Shown here: positions 37,612 through 46,209 of the stretch, piece by piece
Numbering within the stretch: the stretch's first letter is position 1
Layout of the letters: every line of letters begins with the position of its first letter
From: Colwellia sp.
GTDB taxonomy: Bacteria; Pseudomonadota; Gammaproteobacteria; Enterobacterales; Alteromonadaceae
Reading direction: 5' to 3'
Assembly (NCBI GenBank): GCA_013215295.1
Contig: JABSOZ010000003.1
Coordinates: forward strand, 1-64,000
DNA: 64,000 bases
Program-made: the position numbers and the translations under genes
Notes under the pieces: model-generated
The model's database searches: none
What the model was told of the DNA's origin: nothing
Seen by the model: the letters and a program-made list of their open reading frames with translations, nothing else

Positions 37612-38144
37612 ATAAATTATTGTCAGAAAAAGATTTGCAAAAAACAGTGGCTGAATTACCTGATGAATTGACACCACAACGTGATTTATGGGCAGGTATT
37701 GAACGTGCTATCCAGACAAAAAAACAAGATAAACCATCGTTTGATTTGCCAAAGAAAACAGCTTTTATACCTACAGCATGGGCAGCATCACTCGTTGCAG
37801 CAGTTTTGGTTACTTGGGTTTCATTTTCTCCACAACTTGCAGATAAATCTATAAATATAGCTCAACAAGATAATTCGCCATTGAATCTAGTCATAGCTAT
37901 GCAAGAAAATTTTAAACAAACAAAACAAACCATGTTGGTGAGTTTTGGCCAACCTAAAGTATCGGAATTGCCGAAAGAAATTCAAGAAGAGTTAATCAAA
38001 ATTAGCTCTGCACAGACAACAATAGAGAAAGCGTTAATTGAAGATCCTAGCAATAATGATTTACTGAATTTATTACGCTGGACACAAAAACAAGAACTAG
38101 ATTTATTAACCCAACTGTACAGCCCTAAATGGCAAAGTATTTAA
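37608..38144 (+). CDS. Probable membrane-anchored anti-sigma factor
   Basis: A 178-residue protein with a cytoplasmic N-terminal part (about 1-55), a single membrane helix (about 56-75, ending TAWAASLVAAVLVTWVSF) and a mostly helical external domain. No zinc-finger cysteine motif is present, so it is not a ZAS-type anti-sigma. The role is inferred from position: it begins inside the stop codon of the ECF sigma gene. The start ATG at 37608 is preferred to a GTG four codons earlier. Confidence 0.72.
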   Translation: MNKLLSEKDLQKTVAELPDELTPQRDLWAGIERAIQTKKQDKPSFDLPKKTAFIPTAWAASLVAAVLVTWVSFSPQLADKSINIAQQDNSPLNLVIAMQENFKQTKQTMLVSFGQPKVSELPKEIQEELIKISSAQTTIEKALIEDPSNNDLLNLLRWTQKQELDLLTQLYSPKWQSI

Positions 38145-38168
38145 AATAACAAATATATAGAGGTAGTT

Positions 38169-39119
38169 ATGAGTATTTTACAAAAAGTTATTCCGATGAT
38201 GTTATTTTCCGCAGCATGCTCAAGCTTTGCTGGTGAACATATAGATAAGTCCTTAACGATTAATAACGTAAGTAGCGTTAACATTGAAAATTTACGCGGT
38301 ACCGTTACAGTAATTGGTTGGGATAAAGCCACGATCTCTGTTAAAGGTGAATTAGAAGATGATGCCGAGGGTTTGATTTTTCAACAGAATGGGTCGAGTG
38401 TAAAAATTAAAGTGGAACTAGACAATCATAACAATAATTATTGGGGCAGTAATGAGGAAGGATCATCATTAACCATTCATATGCCGAAGGATATTCGTGT
38501 TAGCTTTGATGGCGTTTCAAGTGATATTAATTTTGAAAACTTACATGCGAGTGCTGAAGGGAAAACGGTAAGTGGCGACATCAATGCGAAGAACTTGAGC
38601 CAACGTGTTGAACTGATTTCAGTCAGTGGTGATATTGACAGTAAAAACTTATCAGGAAAAGTGACCCTGTCAAGCGTCAGTGGCAGCATCAGAGATCGTC
38701 AGTCAAGTGGTCGTTTAAAATTACGTGTCGTCAGTGGTGAAATTGACGCACAATCTGCAGCGAAAGAAGTATTGATAGAAAATGTGAGTGGCGATATTGA
38801 CGTGACACTAAGCGATATTGATGAGCTTATCGTTTCAAATGTGAGTGGTGATTTTTCTGGAAGTTTAACGTTAAATGATAACGGCACGGTAAAAATGTCG
38901 AGTGTTAGTGGGAGATTAGCACTAAAACTTCAGAAAGGTGTTCAAGCAAGCTTTAGATTATCAGCAAATGCAGGCGGTGATATTATTAACAAAATCACTG
39001 ATCAAAAAGCCAAAGAAGCTAGATATGGTCCAAGCTCAAAATTGCGTTTTGAAACAGGAAGTGCAAGTGCCAATGTACGTGCAAGTACAGTAAGTGGAGA
39101 CATTATAGTTAGCCATTAA
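38169..39119 (+). CDS. DUF4097-domain exported beta-repeat protein
   Basis: A 316-residue protein with a signal peptide (MSILQKVIPMMLFSAACSSF, cleavage after FAGE). After a beta-rich N-terminal part, residues about 110-260 consist of repeats of roughly 17-20 residues centred on V-S-G-[DEST]-I/F (for example TVSGDIN, SVSGDID, SVSGSIR, VVSGEID, NVSGDID, NVSGDFS, SVSGRLA). This is the DUF4097 adhesin-like beta-helix. It is third in the sigma/anti-sigma operon and is the likely envelope component controlled by, or sensed by, that pair. Confidence 0.85.
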   Translation: MSILQKVIPMMLFSAACSSFAGEHIDKSLTINNVSSVNIENLRGTVTVIGWDKATISVKGELEDDAEGLIFQQNGSSVKIKVELDNHNNNYWGSNEEGSSLTIHMPKDIRVSFDGVSSDINFENLHASAEGKTVSGDINAKNLSQRVELISVSGDIDSKNLSGKVTLSSVSGSIRDRQSSGRLKLRVVSGEIDAQSAAKEVLIENVSGDIDVTLSDIDELIVSNVSGDFSGSLTLNDNGTVKMSSVSGRLALKLQKGVQASFRLSANAGGDIINKITDQKAKEARYGPSSKLRFETGSASANVRASTVSGDIIVSH

Positions 39120-39146
39120 CATTTATTTATCAGACTTTTAAAACAT

Positions 39147-39180
39147 AACGAGTTAGGGACATCCCTCGCTCGTTTTTTTA
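39147..39180 (+). terminator. Terminator after the DUF4097 gene
   Basis: Outer stem AACGAG (39147-39152) with CTCGTT (about 39169-39174), inner arms AGGGA / TCCCT, followed by a run of T's. It closes the sigma/anti-sigma/DUF4097 operon. Confidence 0.85.
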
Positions 39181-39257
39181 TTCAATTTAGAGACAAATTC
39201 TGATACCCTACGGCAAGTTTAAATATCGCATCGACGATGGTTTTTTAGGGTATAAGC

Positions 39258-40676
39258 ATGGCAGAGCGCAAGCCAAATAAATTTTTCAAAGACAAAAAGT
39301 TTTCACAAGATAGCCAAATGGATGCTTTGAAAGTTCCGCCTCATTCACTTGAAGCCGAACAATCTGTATTGGGTGGATTACTGCTTGATAACGAAACGTG
39401 GGATCGTGTTGGTGAACGCGTTGTCGCTCAAGATTTCTATAGTCGTTCGCATCGTATTACTTTCGAAACTATTGCTGCGTTAATTGAGTTAGGTAATCCT
39501 GTTGATTTAATTACCTTATCTGAAGCATTAGAAAACGAGCAACGACTCGAAGATGCAGGCGGTTTTGCTTATCTTGCAGAGATGATGAAAAATACGCCAA
39601 GTGCAGCAAACATAACAGCTTATGCTGATATTGTTCGAGAAAGAGCGGTAACGCGTGAAATGATCAGTGTGGCTAATGAAATCGCCGAAGCGGGTTATGA
39701 TCCACAAGGCCGTCCTAGTGCGGAACTGCTCGATTTTGCCGAAACTAAAATATTTGCAATTGCTGAGCAACGTGCAAATAAATCTGAAGGCCCAGAAAAT
39801 ATTACTTCAGTATTAGAAAAAACGGTAGATCGTATCGAACAGCTTTGTTCTGCTCCAAATAACGGTGTTACAGGTGTTTCTAGTGGCTTTAGTGATTTAG
39901 ATAAAATGACTGCAGGTTTTCAAAAATCAGACCTGATTATTGTTGCTGCTCGTCCATCAATGGGTAAAACAACATTCGCGATGAACATCGCAGAAAATGC
40001 GGCAATGACTGAAGACAAACCTGCTTTGATATTTAGTTTAGAAATGCCTGCAGAACAATTAATGATGAGAATGTTAGCTTCATTAGGACGAATTGATCAA
40101 ACTAAAATTCGTACAGGACAGTTAGGCGATGAAGATTGGGCGCGCTTGTCATCGACAATGGGTTTGCTTATTGATAAAGGTAAAATGTTTATTGATGATG
40201 CTGCGGGATTAACGCCAACAGATGTTCGTTCTCGTGCACGTCGTATAGCTCGAGATCATGGAGGGATCAGTCTGATCATGATCGATTATTTACAGTTGAT
40301 GCGTGCACCACAATTTTCTGATAATCGAACGTTGGAAATTGCAGAAATATCGCGTTCATTAAAATCATTAGCAAAAGAATTACAAGTACCCGTTATTGCC
40401 CTTTCTCAGCTTAACCGAAGCTTGGAACAACGATCAGATAAACGTCCAATTAACTCGGATCTTCGTGAATCAGGCTCTATTGAGCAAGATGCTGATTTGA
40501 TCATGTTTATTTATCGTGATGAAGTTTATCATGATGATTCTGAGTTCAAAGGTATGGCAGAAATTATTATTGGTAAGCAACGTAACGGACCAATTGGTCG
40601 TGTGCCACTGACCTTCCAAGGTCAATTTTCTCGCTTTGACAACTACGCGGGTCCACATGTTTTATCTGAAGATTAA
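39258..40676 (+). CDS. dnaB: Replicative DNA helicase
   Basis: Hexameric 5'-3' helicase of the replication fork. 472 residues, as E. coli (471). N-terminal domain about 20-130 (PHSLEAEQSVLGGLLLDNET), Walker A ARPSMGKTTFAMNIA near 229-243, Walker B LIMIDYLQLM near 333-342, and the DnaB-specific SQLNRSLEQRSDKRP. Its stop overlaps the start of alr by one base. Confidence 0.98.
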   Translation: MAERKPNKFFKDKKFSQDSQMDALKVPPHSLEAEQSVLGGLLLDNETWDRVGERVVAQDFYSRSHRITFETIAALIELGNPVDLITLSEALENEQRLEDAGGFAYLAEMMKNTPSAANITAYADIVRERAVTREMISVANEIAEAGYDPQGRPSAELLDFAETKIFAIAEQRANKSEGPENITSVLEKTVDRIEQLCSAPNNGVTGVSSGFSDLDKMTAGFQKSDLIIVAARPSMGKTTFAMNIAENAAMTEDKPALIFSLEMPAEQLMMRMLASLGRIDQTKIRTGQLGDEDWARLSSTMGLLIDKGKMFIDDAAGLTPTDVRSRARRIARDHGGISLIMIDYLQLMRAPQFSDNRTLEIAEISRSLKSLAKELQVPVIALSQLNRSLEQRSDKRPINSDLRESGSIEQDADLIMFIYRDEVYHDDSEFKGMAEIIIGKQRNGPIGRVPLTFQGQFSRFDNYAGPHVLSED

Positions 40677-41809
40677 TGGCGTTAACAACAGCAACGGCAG
40701 TTATTAACTTATCTGCGTTAAAACATAATTTAGCGCAGATAAAAGCATTGGCTCCAACAAGTAAAGTGCTGGCGGTTTTAAAAGCCAATGCTTACGGTCA
40801 TGGTTTAGAGCGTATAGCTCAGGCCTTATTCTCTGAGCAAAGTGAAGACACTAACAATGGTGATTGTTCAGTAAAAGCTGATGCGATTGCTGTGGCAAGA
40901 ATAGATGAAGCGTTAGCATTACGCTCTTCAGGAATAACTCAACCCATTGTGTTACTTGAAGGTTTTTTTGATAATGAAGACTTATCTATTATTGCCGCTC
41001 ATAATTTACAAACGGTTGTTCATAATCAGCAACAGCTTGACGCTATTTTAGTTGCAAAACTTACATTACCTTTAAAAGTCTGGTTGAAAATAGATACTGG
41101 AATGCATCGATTAGGTATTAATCCTGAGCAATTTTCGTATTTTTATCAACAATTAAATGCTTCTAAAAATGTACAGGAAGGCATTATTTTAATGAGTCAC
41201 TTGGGTTGTGCAGACGATAAAGTTAGCGAGTCTACAGCAGCGCAAATATCACTTTTTGAATCTATCACTCAGGGTTGTGAAGAAGAGCGGACTTTAGCTA
41301 ATTCTGCTGGGGTTTGTGTTTGGCCAACCAGTCATTATCAGTGGATAAGACCAGGGCTATTGTTATACGGAATATCTCCCTTACCCTTCGAAAAAACCGT
41401 AATAAAAACATCAAACGATGTTCAGCCGGTAATGACCTTGAAATCGAGTTTGATTGCGGTGCGTGAGTTGGCTGCTGGAGAATCTGTTGGTTATGGTAAT
41501 GCATGGCAAAGCAAAGAAAACACGGTTATTGGCATTGTAGCTATTGGTTATGGTGACGGTTATCCACGTCATGCAAAAAATGGCACTCCGGTATTAGTGA
41601 ATGAACGAAGGGTTCCCTTAGTCGGAAGAGTATCAATGGATATGATCACCGTTGACTTAGGTATCAATGCAAAAGATCAGGTTGGCGATGTTGTTACTTT
41701 ATGGGGAGAGCAATTATCTGTTGCCGAAATCGCTCAATGCGCCACTACAATCCCTTATGAGTTATTATGTAATATTACTCGCCGCGTACAAATTACTTTG
41801 TCAGCGTAG
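40676..41809 (+). CDS. alr: Alanine racemase
   Basis: PLP enzyme that makes D-alanine for peptidoglycan. 377 residues. PLP lysine in VLKANAYGHGLERIA near 35-49, substrate and active-site tyrosine region GIVAIGYGDGYPRHAKNG, and the RPGLLLYGISP block. dnaB-alr adjacency with one base overlap matches E. coli and other gammaproteobacteria. The 3' end overlaps convergent metR by 17 bases. Confidence 0.97.
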   Translation: MALTTATAVINLSALKHNLAQIKALAPTSKVLAVLKANAYGHGLERIAQALFSEQSEDTNNGDCSVKADAIAVARIDEALALRSSGITQPIVLLEGFFDNEDLSIIAAHNLQTVVHNQQQLDAILVAKLTLPLKVWLKIDTGMHRLGINPEQFSYFYQQLNASKNVQEGIILMSHLGCADDKVSESTAAQISLFESITQGCEEERTLANSAGVCVWPTSHYQWIRPGLLLYGISPLPFEKTVIKTSNDVQPVMTLKSSLIAVRELAAGESVGYGNAWQSKENTVIGIVAIGYGDGYPRHAKNGTPVLVNERRVPLVGRVSMDMITVDLGINAKDQVGDVVTLWGEQLSVAEIAQCATTIPYELLCNITRRVQITLSA

Positions 41810-42680
41810 AAAACGTCTTCTTTATTTCTGGTAATAGCTCATTTATTAATGCATTTTCAATATGCTTCGCTTTGTAATGAAGGTAAAGTATTTTTGTTAA
41901 TCCTGTCTGCGTAAGTGATTTAACATCCACTAACGATTGAACGCTCATGCTGGCAACCAGCCAATTAGGTAATACAGCAATGCCCATATTTGCCGCGACC
42001 ATTTGTAAAATCACATGGCTATTATTGACTTGCTTTACCTGGGCGGGCTTCACTCTTTCTGGCTGTAACAATAAATTAAAAATATCGAGTCGCTCTTTTT
42101 CTACGGGATAAGTGAGTAGGGTTTGATCCGCAAAGTCTTGAGCAATAAGAAACTTTTTTGCTGTTAATTCATGTTGTTTAGGTAAAATAGCGAGCAGTTC
42201 AAAGCTACCTATCTCTCGTGTGGCATCGTAGTTTTTATCAACTTTTTCATCACTAAATAATATGTCTGCCTGTGGGTCATGACTAGACGAAAACGAGCTA
42301 TTCGCAAACTCAAAATCGTACAGAGGGAAGCTGTTACCGAGCGCTTGGGTTATCGGTAATAGCCATTGAAAGCAAGCATGGCATTGAATGGCTATCGCTA
42401 TTTTTTTATGGGTCATGTGTTGCTGCGTTAATTGCTGGTGAGCTTCTGTCACTAACGGTAATATTTTTTTTGCTAACGTAAGTAGGACTTCGCCTTTTTG
42501 TGTAAAACGCAGTGGAGTTGAGTTTCGAATAAATAACTCCCCGTTTACTCTATGCTCTAATTCTTTTAATTGGTGGGACAGTGCTGACTGGCTAGAAAAA
42601 AGTTGTTGGGCGGCTTTGCGCATATTGCCACAAGCTTCCAATGCCAAAAGTGACTTTAAGTGTTTTAATTCAAACATCAT
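41793..42680 (-). CDS. metR: LysR-type regulator of methionine biosynthesis MetR
   Basis: Homocysteine-responsive activator of metE. 295 residues: LysR helix-turn-helix at the N-terminus (FELKHLKSLLALEACGNMRK, SSQSALSHQLKELEHRVNG), then a substrate-binding domain. It is divergent from metE, the usual place of metR. An ATG one codon later (42677) is equally possible. The shared region of 127 bases contains a MetJ box; a clear MetR site was not found. Confidence 0.92.
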   Translation of the reverse strand: MMFELKHLKSLLALEACGNMRKAAQQLFSSQSALSHQLKELEHRVNGELFIRNSTPLRFTQKGEVLLTLAKKILPLVTEAHQQLTQQHMTHKKIAIAIQCHACFQWLLPITQALGNSFPLYDFEFANSSFSSSHDPQADILFSDEKVDKNYDATREIGSFELLAILPKQHELTAKKFLIAQDFADQTLLTYPVEKERLDIFNLLLQPERVKPAQVKQVNNSHVILQMVAANMGIAVLPNWLVASMSVQSLVDVKSLTQTGLTKILYLHYKAKHIENALINELLPEIKKTFSTLTK

Positions 42681-42752
42681 GAGTTTTATTCATCTCCCTG
42701 TTGAAATTTATGCGCTTGTTAATAATGCCATATTCAACAATTATAACCATGT

Positions 42753-42768
42753 AAACATCTAGACGTCT
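42753..42768 (+). promoter_or_regulatory. MetJ box (tandem) upstream of metE
   Basis: Perfect MetJ consensus AGACGTCT at 42761-42768, preceded by a neighbour AAACATCT (6 of 8) at 42753-42760. Tandem 8-base boxes are the operator form of the SAM-dependent repressor MetJ. It lies about 40 bases before the metE start. Confidence 0.85.
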
Positions 42769-42807
42769 ATCGTTATCGGTGAAATATACAAATACCATGG
42801 AGATAAT

Positions 42808-45060
42808 ATGAAAATTCATAATTTAGGTTTTCCGCGCATTGGCGCAAAAAGACAGTTAAAATTCTTACTCGAAAATTATTGGGCCGGGCGACTCACTAAA
42901 GAAGGTTTTATTGAGTCGTGTAAGCAACAAAGAAAAAGTAATTGGTTGCTTCAACAGAAATCAGGCATTGAAATTTTACCCGTGGGTGATTTTGCTCATT
43001 ATGACCAAGTACTCAATGCAACGATGATGTTAGGAGTCATTCCACAACGTTTTAAAGGCAATGGCGACTTACTTGATGTTGAGTTTCGTATCGCTCGTGG
43101 TAAAGCGCCTAGTGGTTGTAGTTGTTCCGCAAGTGATATGACCAAATGGTTTGATACCAATTATCATTACATCGTTCCTGAGCTTGATGAAAATACTGAA
43201 TTTAATGTCGACTTAACAAGTTTATTAGCAGAAATTGTCGAAGCTAAAGCTGTCGGCACTTCGATTAAGCCGGTACTTATTGGCCCTTTAACTTATTTAT
43301 ATTTAAGTGCTGGCGATGGTGATAAGAAACTACATCATCTGCCTCAACTTATTAGCGCCTATCAAGAGATGTTAGAACAATTATCAGCAGCGGGTGTTGA
43401 ATGGCTACAAATTGATGAGCCAATTCTAGGATTAGAGCTTCCATCTCAATGGTTATTAGCCTTCACTAATACTTATCAAATGTTAGATAAGGGCTCGTTG
43501 AAAATTTTACTCGCTACTTATTTCTCATCAATAGACCATGTGATTAATGAAATAAAGCAATTTAATATCGATGGGTTACATATCGATACTGTTGCTGAGT
43601 CAACGGATGTTGAAAATATTGTTCGTACATTACCTGATCACTGGGTGATTTCATTAGGCGTTGTCGATGGTCGGAATGTTTGGAAAAATGACTTATTGGC
43701 AACGTATCAAAAATATAAAAGTATTGCTGAGTTGTTAGCTGATCGTTTATGGCTTGCACCGTCTTGTTCACTACTTCATTCACCCGTAGATTTAGACCAA
43801 GAAACGGATTTAGATATAGAAATAAAATCTTGGCTAGCTTTTGCTAAGCAAAAATGTCAGGAGTTGGTGTTATTAAAAGCAGCTTTAGAGACAGGAGATA
43901 TCGATGAAATTTCACGCTATTCCGCAATTGGACAAGCAAGAAAACACTCAGACTACTGTGAAGATAAAACGGTTAAACAGCGAGCTGAACACATTAATGT
44001 TGATGAGATACAGCGTCCTCATTCATTCACTCAGCGAAAAGTAGCGCAACAAAGAAAATTAAATTTACCCGATTATCCCACGACAACCATAGGGTCGTTC
44101 CCACAAACAGGAGATATTCGTCAAATACGATCTCAATGGCGAAATAAAGTTATTGATGAACAGGAATACCAGCAACTGATTAAAAAAGAAATTAAACAGA
44201 CAATTGAAAAGCAAGAAGCATTAGAACTTGATGTTCTTGTGCATGGTGAAGCCGAACGCAACGATATGGTTGAATATTTTGGTGAACAGCTTAATGGTGT
44301 CGCCTTTAGTCAATTTGGCTGGGTACAAAGTTATGGCTCTCGTTGTGTAAAGCCGCCGATTATTTTTGGTGATGTAAGTCGTAAGCAATCAATGACTTTA
44401 GATTGGATAAAGTACGCGCAGTCGTTAACCACTAAGCCGGTAAAAGCAATGTTAACAGGGCCCATTACTATTTTGTCTTGGTCATTTGTACGTGATGATA
44501 TTTCACGTAAAGCCGTTACTTTTCAAATAGCATTAGCCATTGCTGATGAAGTAAAAGAGCTCGAAGAAAATGGCTCTGTGATCATCCAAATTGATGAACC
44601 GGCAATACGTGAAGCGATGCCATTGAAAAAGAGCCATTGGCAAGCCTATTTACATTGGGCGACTGCAGCATTTCGTTTAACGTCGGTTGATGTTAAAGCC
44701 GAAACACAAATTCACAGTCATATGTGTTATTCAGAATTTAATGAAATAATGCCAGCGATTATTAATTTAGATGCGGATGTACTTACTGTGGAAACATCGC
44801 GTTCAAATATGCAATTACTTAATGCGTTCGAGCAACATGCATATCCTAATGATCTTGGTCCGGGTGTTTATGATATTCATTCGCCTAATGTACCTAGTGT
44901 AGAGTGGATTACTAATTTAATACAAAAAGCACAACAATACATTCCGAAAGAGCGTTTATGGGTAAACCCCGACTGCGGCTTGAAAACGAGGGCATGGCAG
45001 GAAACCGAATTAGCATTAGCAAACATGGTAAGTGCAGCAAAATTGCTACGAATGAGATAA
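42808..45060 (+). CDS. metE: Cobalamin-independent methionine synthase
   Basis: Transfers a methyl group from methyltetrahydropteroyl-triglutamate to homocysteine. 750 residues (E. coli 753). Zinc-site motifs: IHSHMCYSEF (His and Cys) near 640-650 and NPDCGLKTR near 720. The region LGFPRIGAKRQLK at the N-terminus and PTTTIGSFPQTGDIR at the start of the C-terminal half show the family's duplicated barrels. Divergent from metR, and likely controlled by MetR activation and MetJ repression. Confidence 0.98.
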   Translation: MKIHNLGFPRIGAKRQLKFLLENYWAGRLTKEGFIESCKQQRKSNWLLQQKSGIEILPVGDFAHYDQVLNATMMLGVIPQRFKGNGDLLDVEFRIARGKAPSGCSCSASDMTKWFDTNYHYIVPELDENTEFNVDLTSLLAEIVEAKAVGTSIKPVLIGPLTYLYLSAGDGDKKLHHLPQLISAYQEMLEQLSAAGVEWLQIDEPILGLELPSQWLLAFTNTYQMLDKGSLKILLATYFSSIDHVINEIKQFNIDGLHIDTVAESTDVENIVRTLPDHWVISLGVVDGRNVWKNDLLATYQKYKSIAELLADRLWLAPSCSLLHSPVDLDQETDLDIEIKSWLAFAKQKCQELVLLKAALETGDIDEISRYSAIGQARKHSDYCEDKTVKQRAEHINVDEIQRPHSFTQRKVAQQRKLNLPDYPTTTIGSFPQTGDIRQIRSQWRNKVIDEQEYQQLIKKEIKQTIEKQEALELDVLVHGEAERNDMVEYFGEQLNGVAFSQFGWVQSYGSRCVKPPIIFGDVSRKQSMTLDWIKYAQSLTTKPVKAMLTGPITILSWSFVRDDISRKAVTFQIALAIADEVKELEENGSVIIQIDEPAIREAMPLKKSHWQAYLHWATAAFRLTSVDVKAETQIHSHMCYSEFNEIMPAIINLDADVLTVETSRSNMQLLNAFEQHAYPNDLGPGVYDIHSPNVPSVEWITNLIQKAQQYIPKERLWVNPDCGLKTRAWQETELALANMVSAAKLLRMR

Positions 45061-45076
45061 TTTTTAGAATGATGTA

Positions 45077-45106
45077 AAAACCTCGTTTATGACTAAATGA
45101 GGTTTT
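45077..45106. terminator. Bidirectional terminator between metE and cheX
   Basis: Arms AAAACCTC (45077-45084) and GAGGTTTT (45099-45106), extended by an inner TTTA/TAAA; serves convergent metE and cheX. Confidence 0.85.
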
Positions 45107-45143
45107 GTATTTTTATAAAGATATGCGTAAAACTATAATTTGG

Positions 45144-45608
45144 CTACTTGTCAAAACTAAACTCAATGAAAGCTTTACCGTATTCAGAACCTAAAGGAAT
45201 GATAATAATAGGACCGTCTGCTTTGTGATGAATGGTATGGTCTTTCCCTGAAACTACCATAGGTGTAGCCATATCAAATTCAAAACCTTTTTCACTGAGC
45301 ATGCGTTTAGCACCACCGGTAACCATATTGGTAATTTCACCCACTAAATCTGTAATTTCTTCATTTATTTCATCAGGGCCTTCACCGACCATTTTTTTCA
45401 TGGTAGCAAGCGCTAACTTTCCTTCAAAAGTAATTGATAGAGAGCCTTTAGTTTGTGCACTCACCATACCAATTAAACCAGAAACATCACCCATTGCAAC
45501 TTCACCTTTTTTCAAACGAGGTTTTTCGGGTACCAATTCCATTTGTGCCATTGTAGACATCACATTAAGCATTGAAGATAAAAAGGGGTTAATAAACTCT
45601 ACATTCAT
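45144..45608 (-). CDS. cheX: CheX-type chemotaxis phosphatase/effector
   Basis: A 154-residue CheC/CheX/FliY-family protein. The active-site helix has the E-x2-N pattern near residues 87-95 (DLVGEITNMVTGGAK), as used to dephosphorylate CheY-P. N-terminal MNVEFINPFLSSMLNVMSTM is characteristic of CheX. It is not near other che genes; a single copy of this kind also acts on c-di-GMP response regulators in some Alteromonadales. Single gene with its own start. Confidence 0.87.
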   Translation of the reverse strand: MNVEFINPFLSSMLNVMSTMAQMELVPEKPRLKKGEVAMGDVSGLIGMVSAQTKGSLSITFEGKLALATMKKMVGEGPDEINEEITDLVGEITNMVTGGAKRMLSEKGFEFDMATPMVVSGKDHTIHHKADGPIIIIPLGSEYGKAFIEFSFDK

Positions 45609-45684
45609 GAATGTTTCCCAAAGACGTTAGTTGTACTAGTAACATGATTTTAAATGTTAATTTAGCAAATATAAATCGTTCCTA

Positions 45685-46209
45685 CTAGTCATTGTTTCTT
45701 ATTATAGCAATTTTAGACGTTTTTACAGAGGTAGAGAAAGTTAAACTGCCAATAATTGTTCCATCTTTATAATTTACAGTATTTACCTGTTTAGGGTAAG
45801 TATCGACGAGTAAATCATTTTTTACCACTATTCCAGATAAATAGTTTTCAAAATTAGCCTCCTGGTAAATATATACGTTACCTTTAGCAATTTCAAAACC
45901 TATCCAATTGAGCTTTATTACGTTTTGTTTATTATCTCGCATGTCAATAAGTTGGAAGTGAGCTTCTACATAGTTCTGAATGAGTTTTTCGTATGCTGGA
46001 TGCTCAGGTGAAAAGTGTATTTGTTGTTGCTCAGCAATCGCATTGTCAATGTCGTGAGCGGTAAGTTGATGTATAACTTCTATATTATTGTTTTTTGGAT
46101 TAACTGATAAATCAGTTAATCCAAAAAAGTAGCGGTGAGCTGTGCTGGAAAGCACAACTCCACACAATAAACAAAAAATGAAGCTTTTAAATAATGAATT
46201 TCTTACCAT
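45685..46209 (-). CDS. DUF6702-domain exported protein
   Basis: A 174-residue protein with an N-terminal hydrophobic segment (about 8-24) and the DUF6702 signature HRYFFGLTDLSVNPKNNN then IEVIHQLTAHDIDNAIAE. DUF6702 proteins often sit next to M1 peptidases in marine gammaproteobacteria and bacteroidetes; the function is unknown. Start overlaps the stop of the M1 peptidase by one base, so both are co-expressed. Confidence 0.85.
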   Translation of the reverse strand: MVRNSLFKSFIFCLLCGVVLSSTAHRYFFGLTDLSVNPKNNNIEVIHQLTAHDIDNAIAEQQQIHFSPEHPAYEKLIQNYVEAHFQLIDMRDNKQNVIKLNWIGFEIAKGNVYIYQEANFENYLSGIVVKNDLLVDTYPKQVNTVNYKDGTIIGSLTFSTSVKTSKIAIIRNND

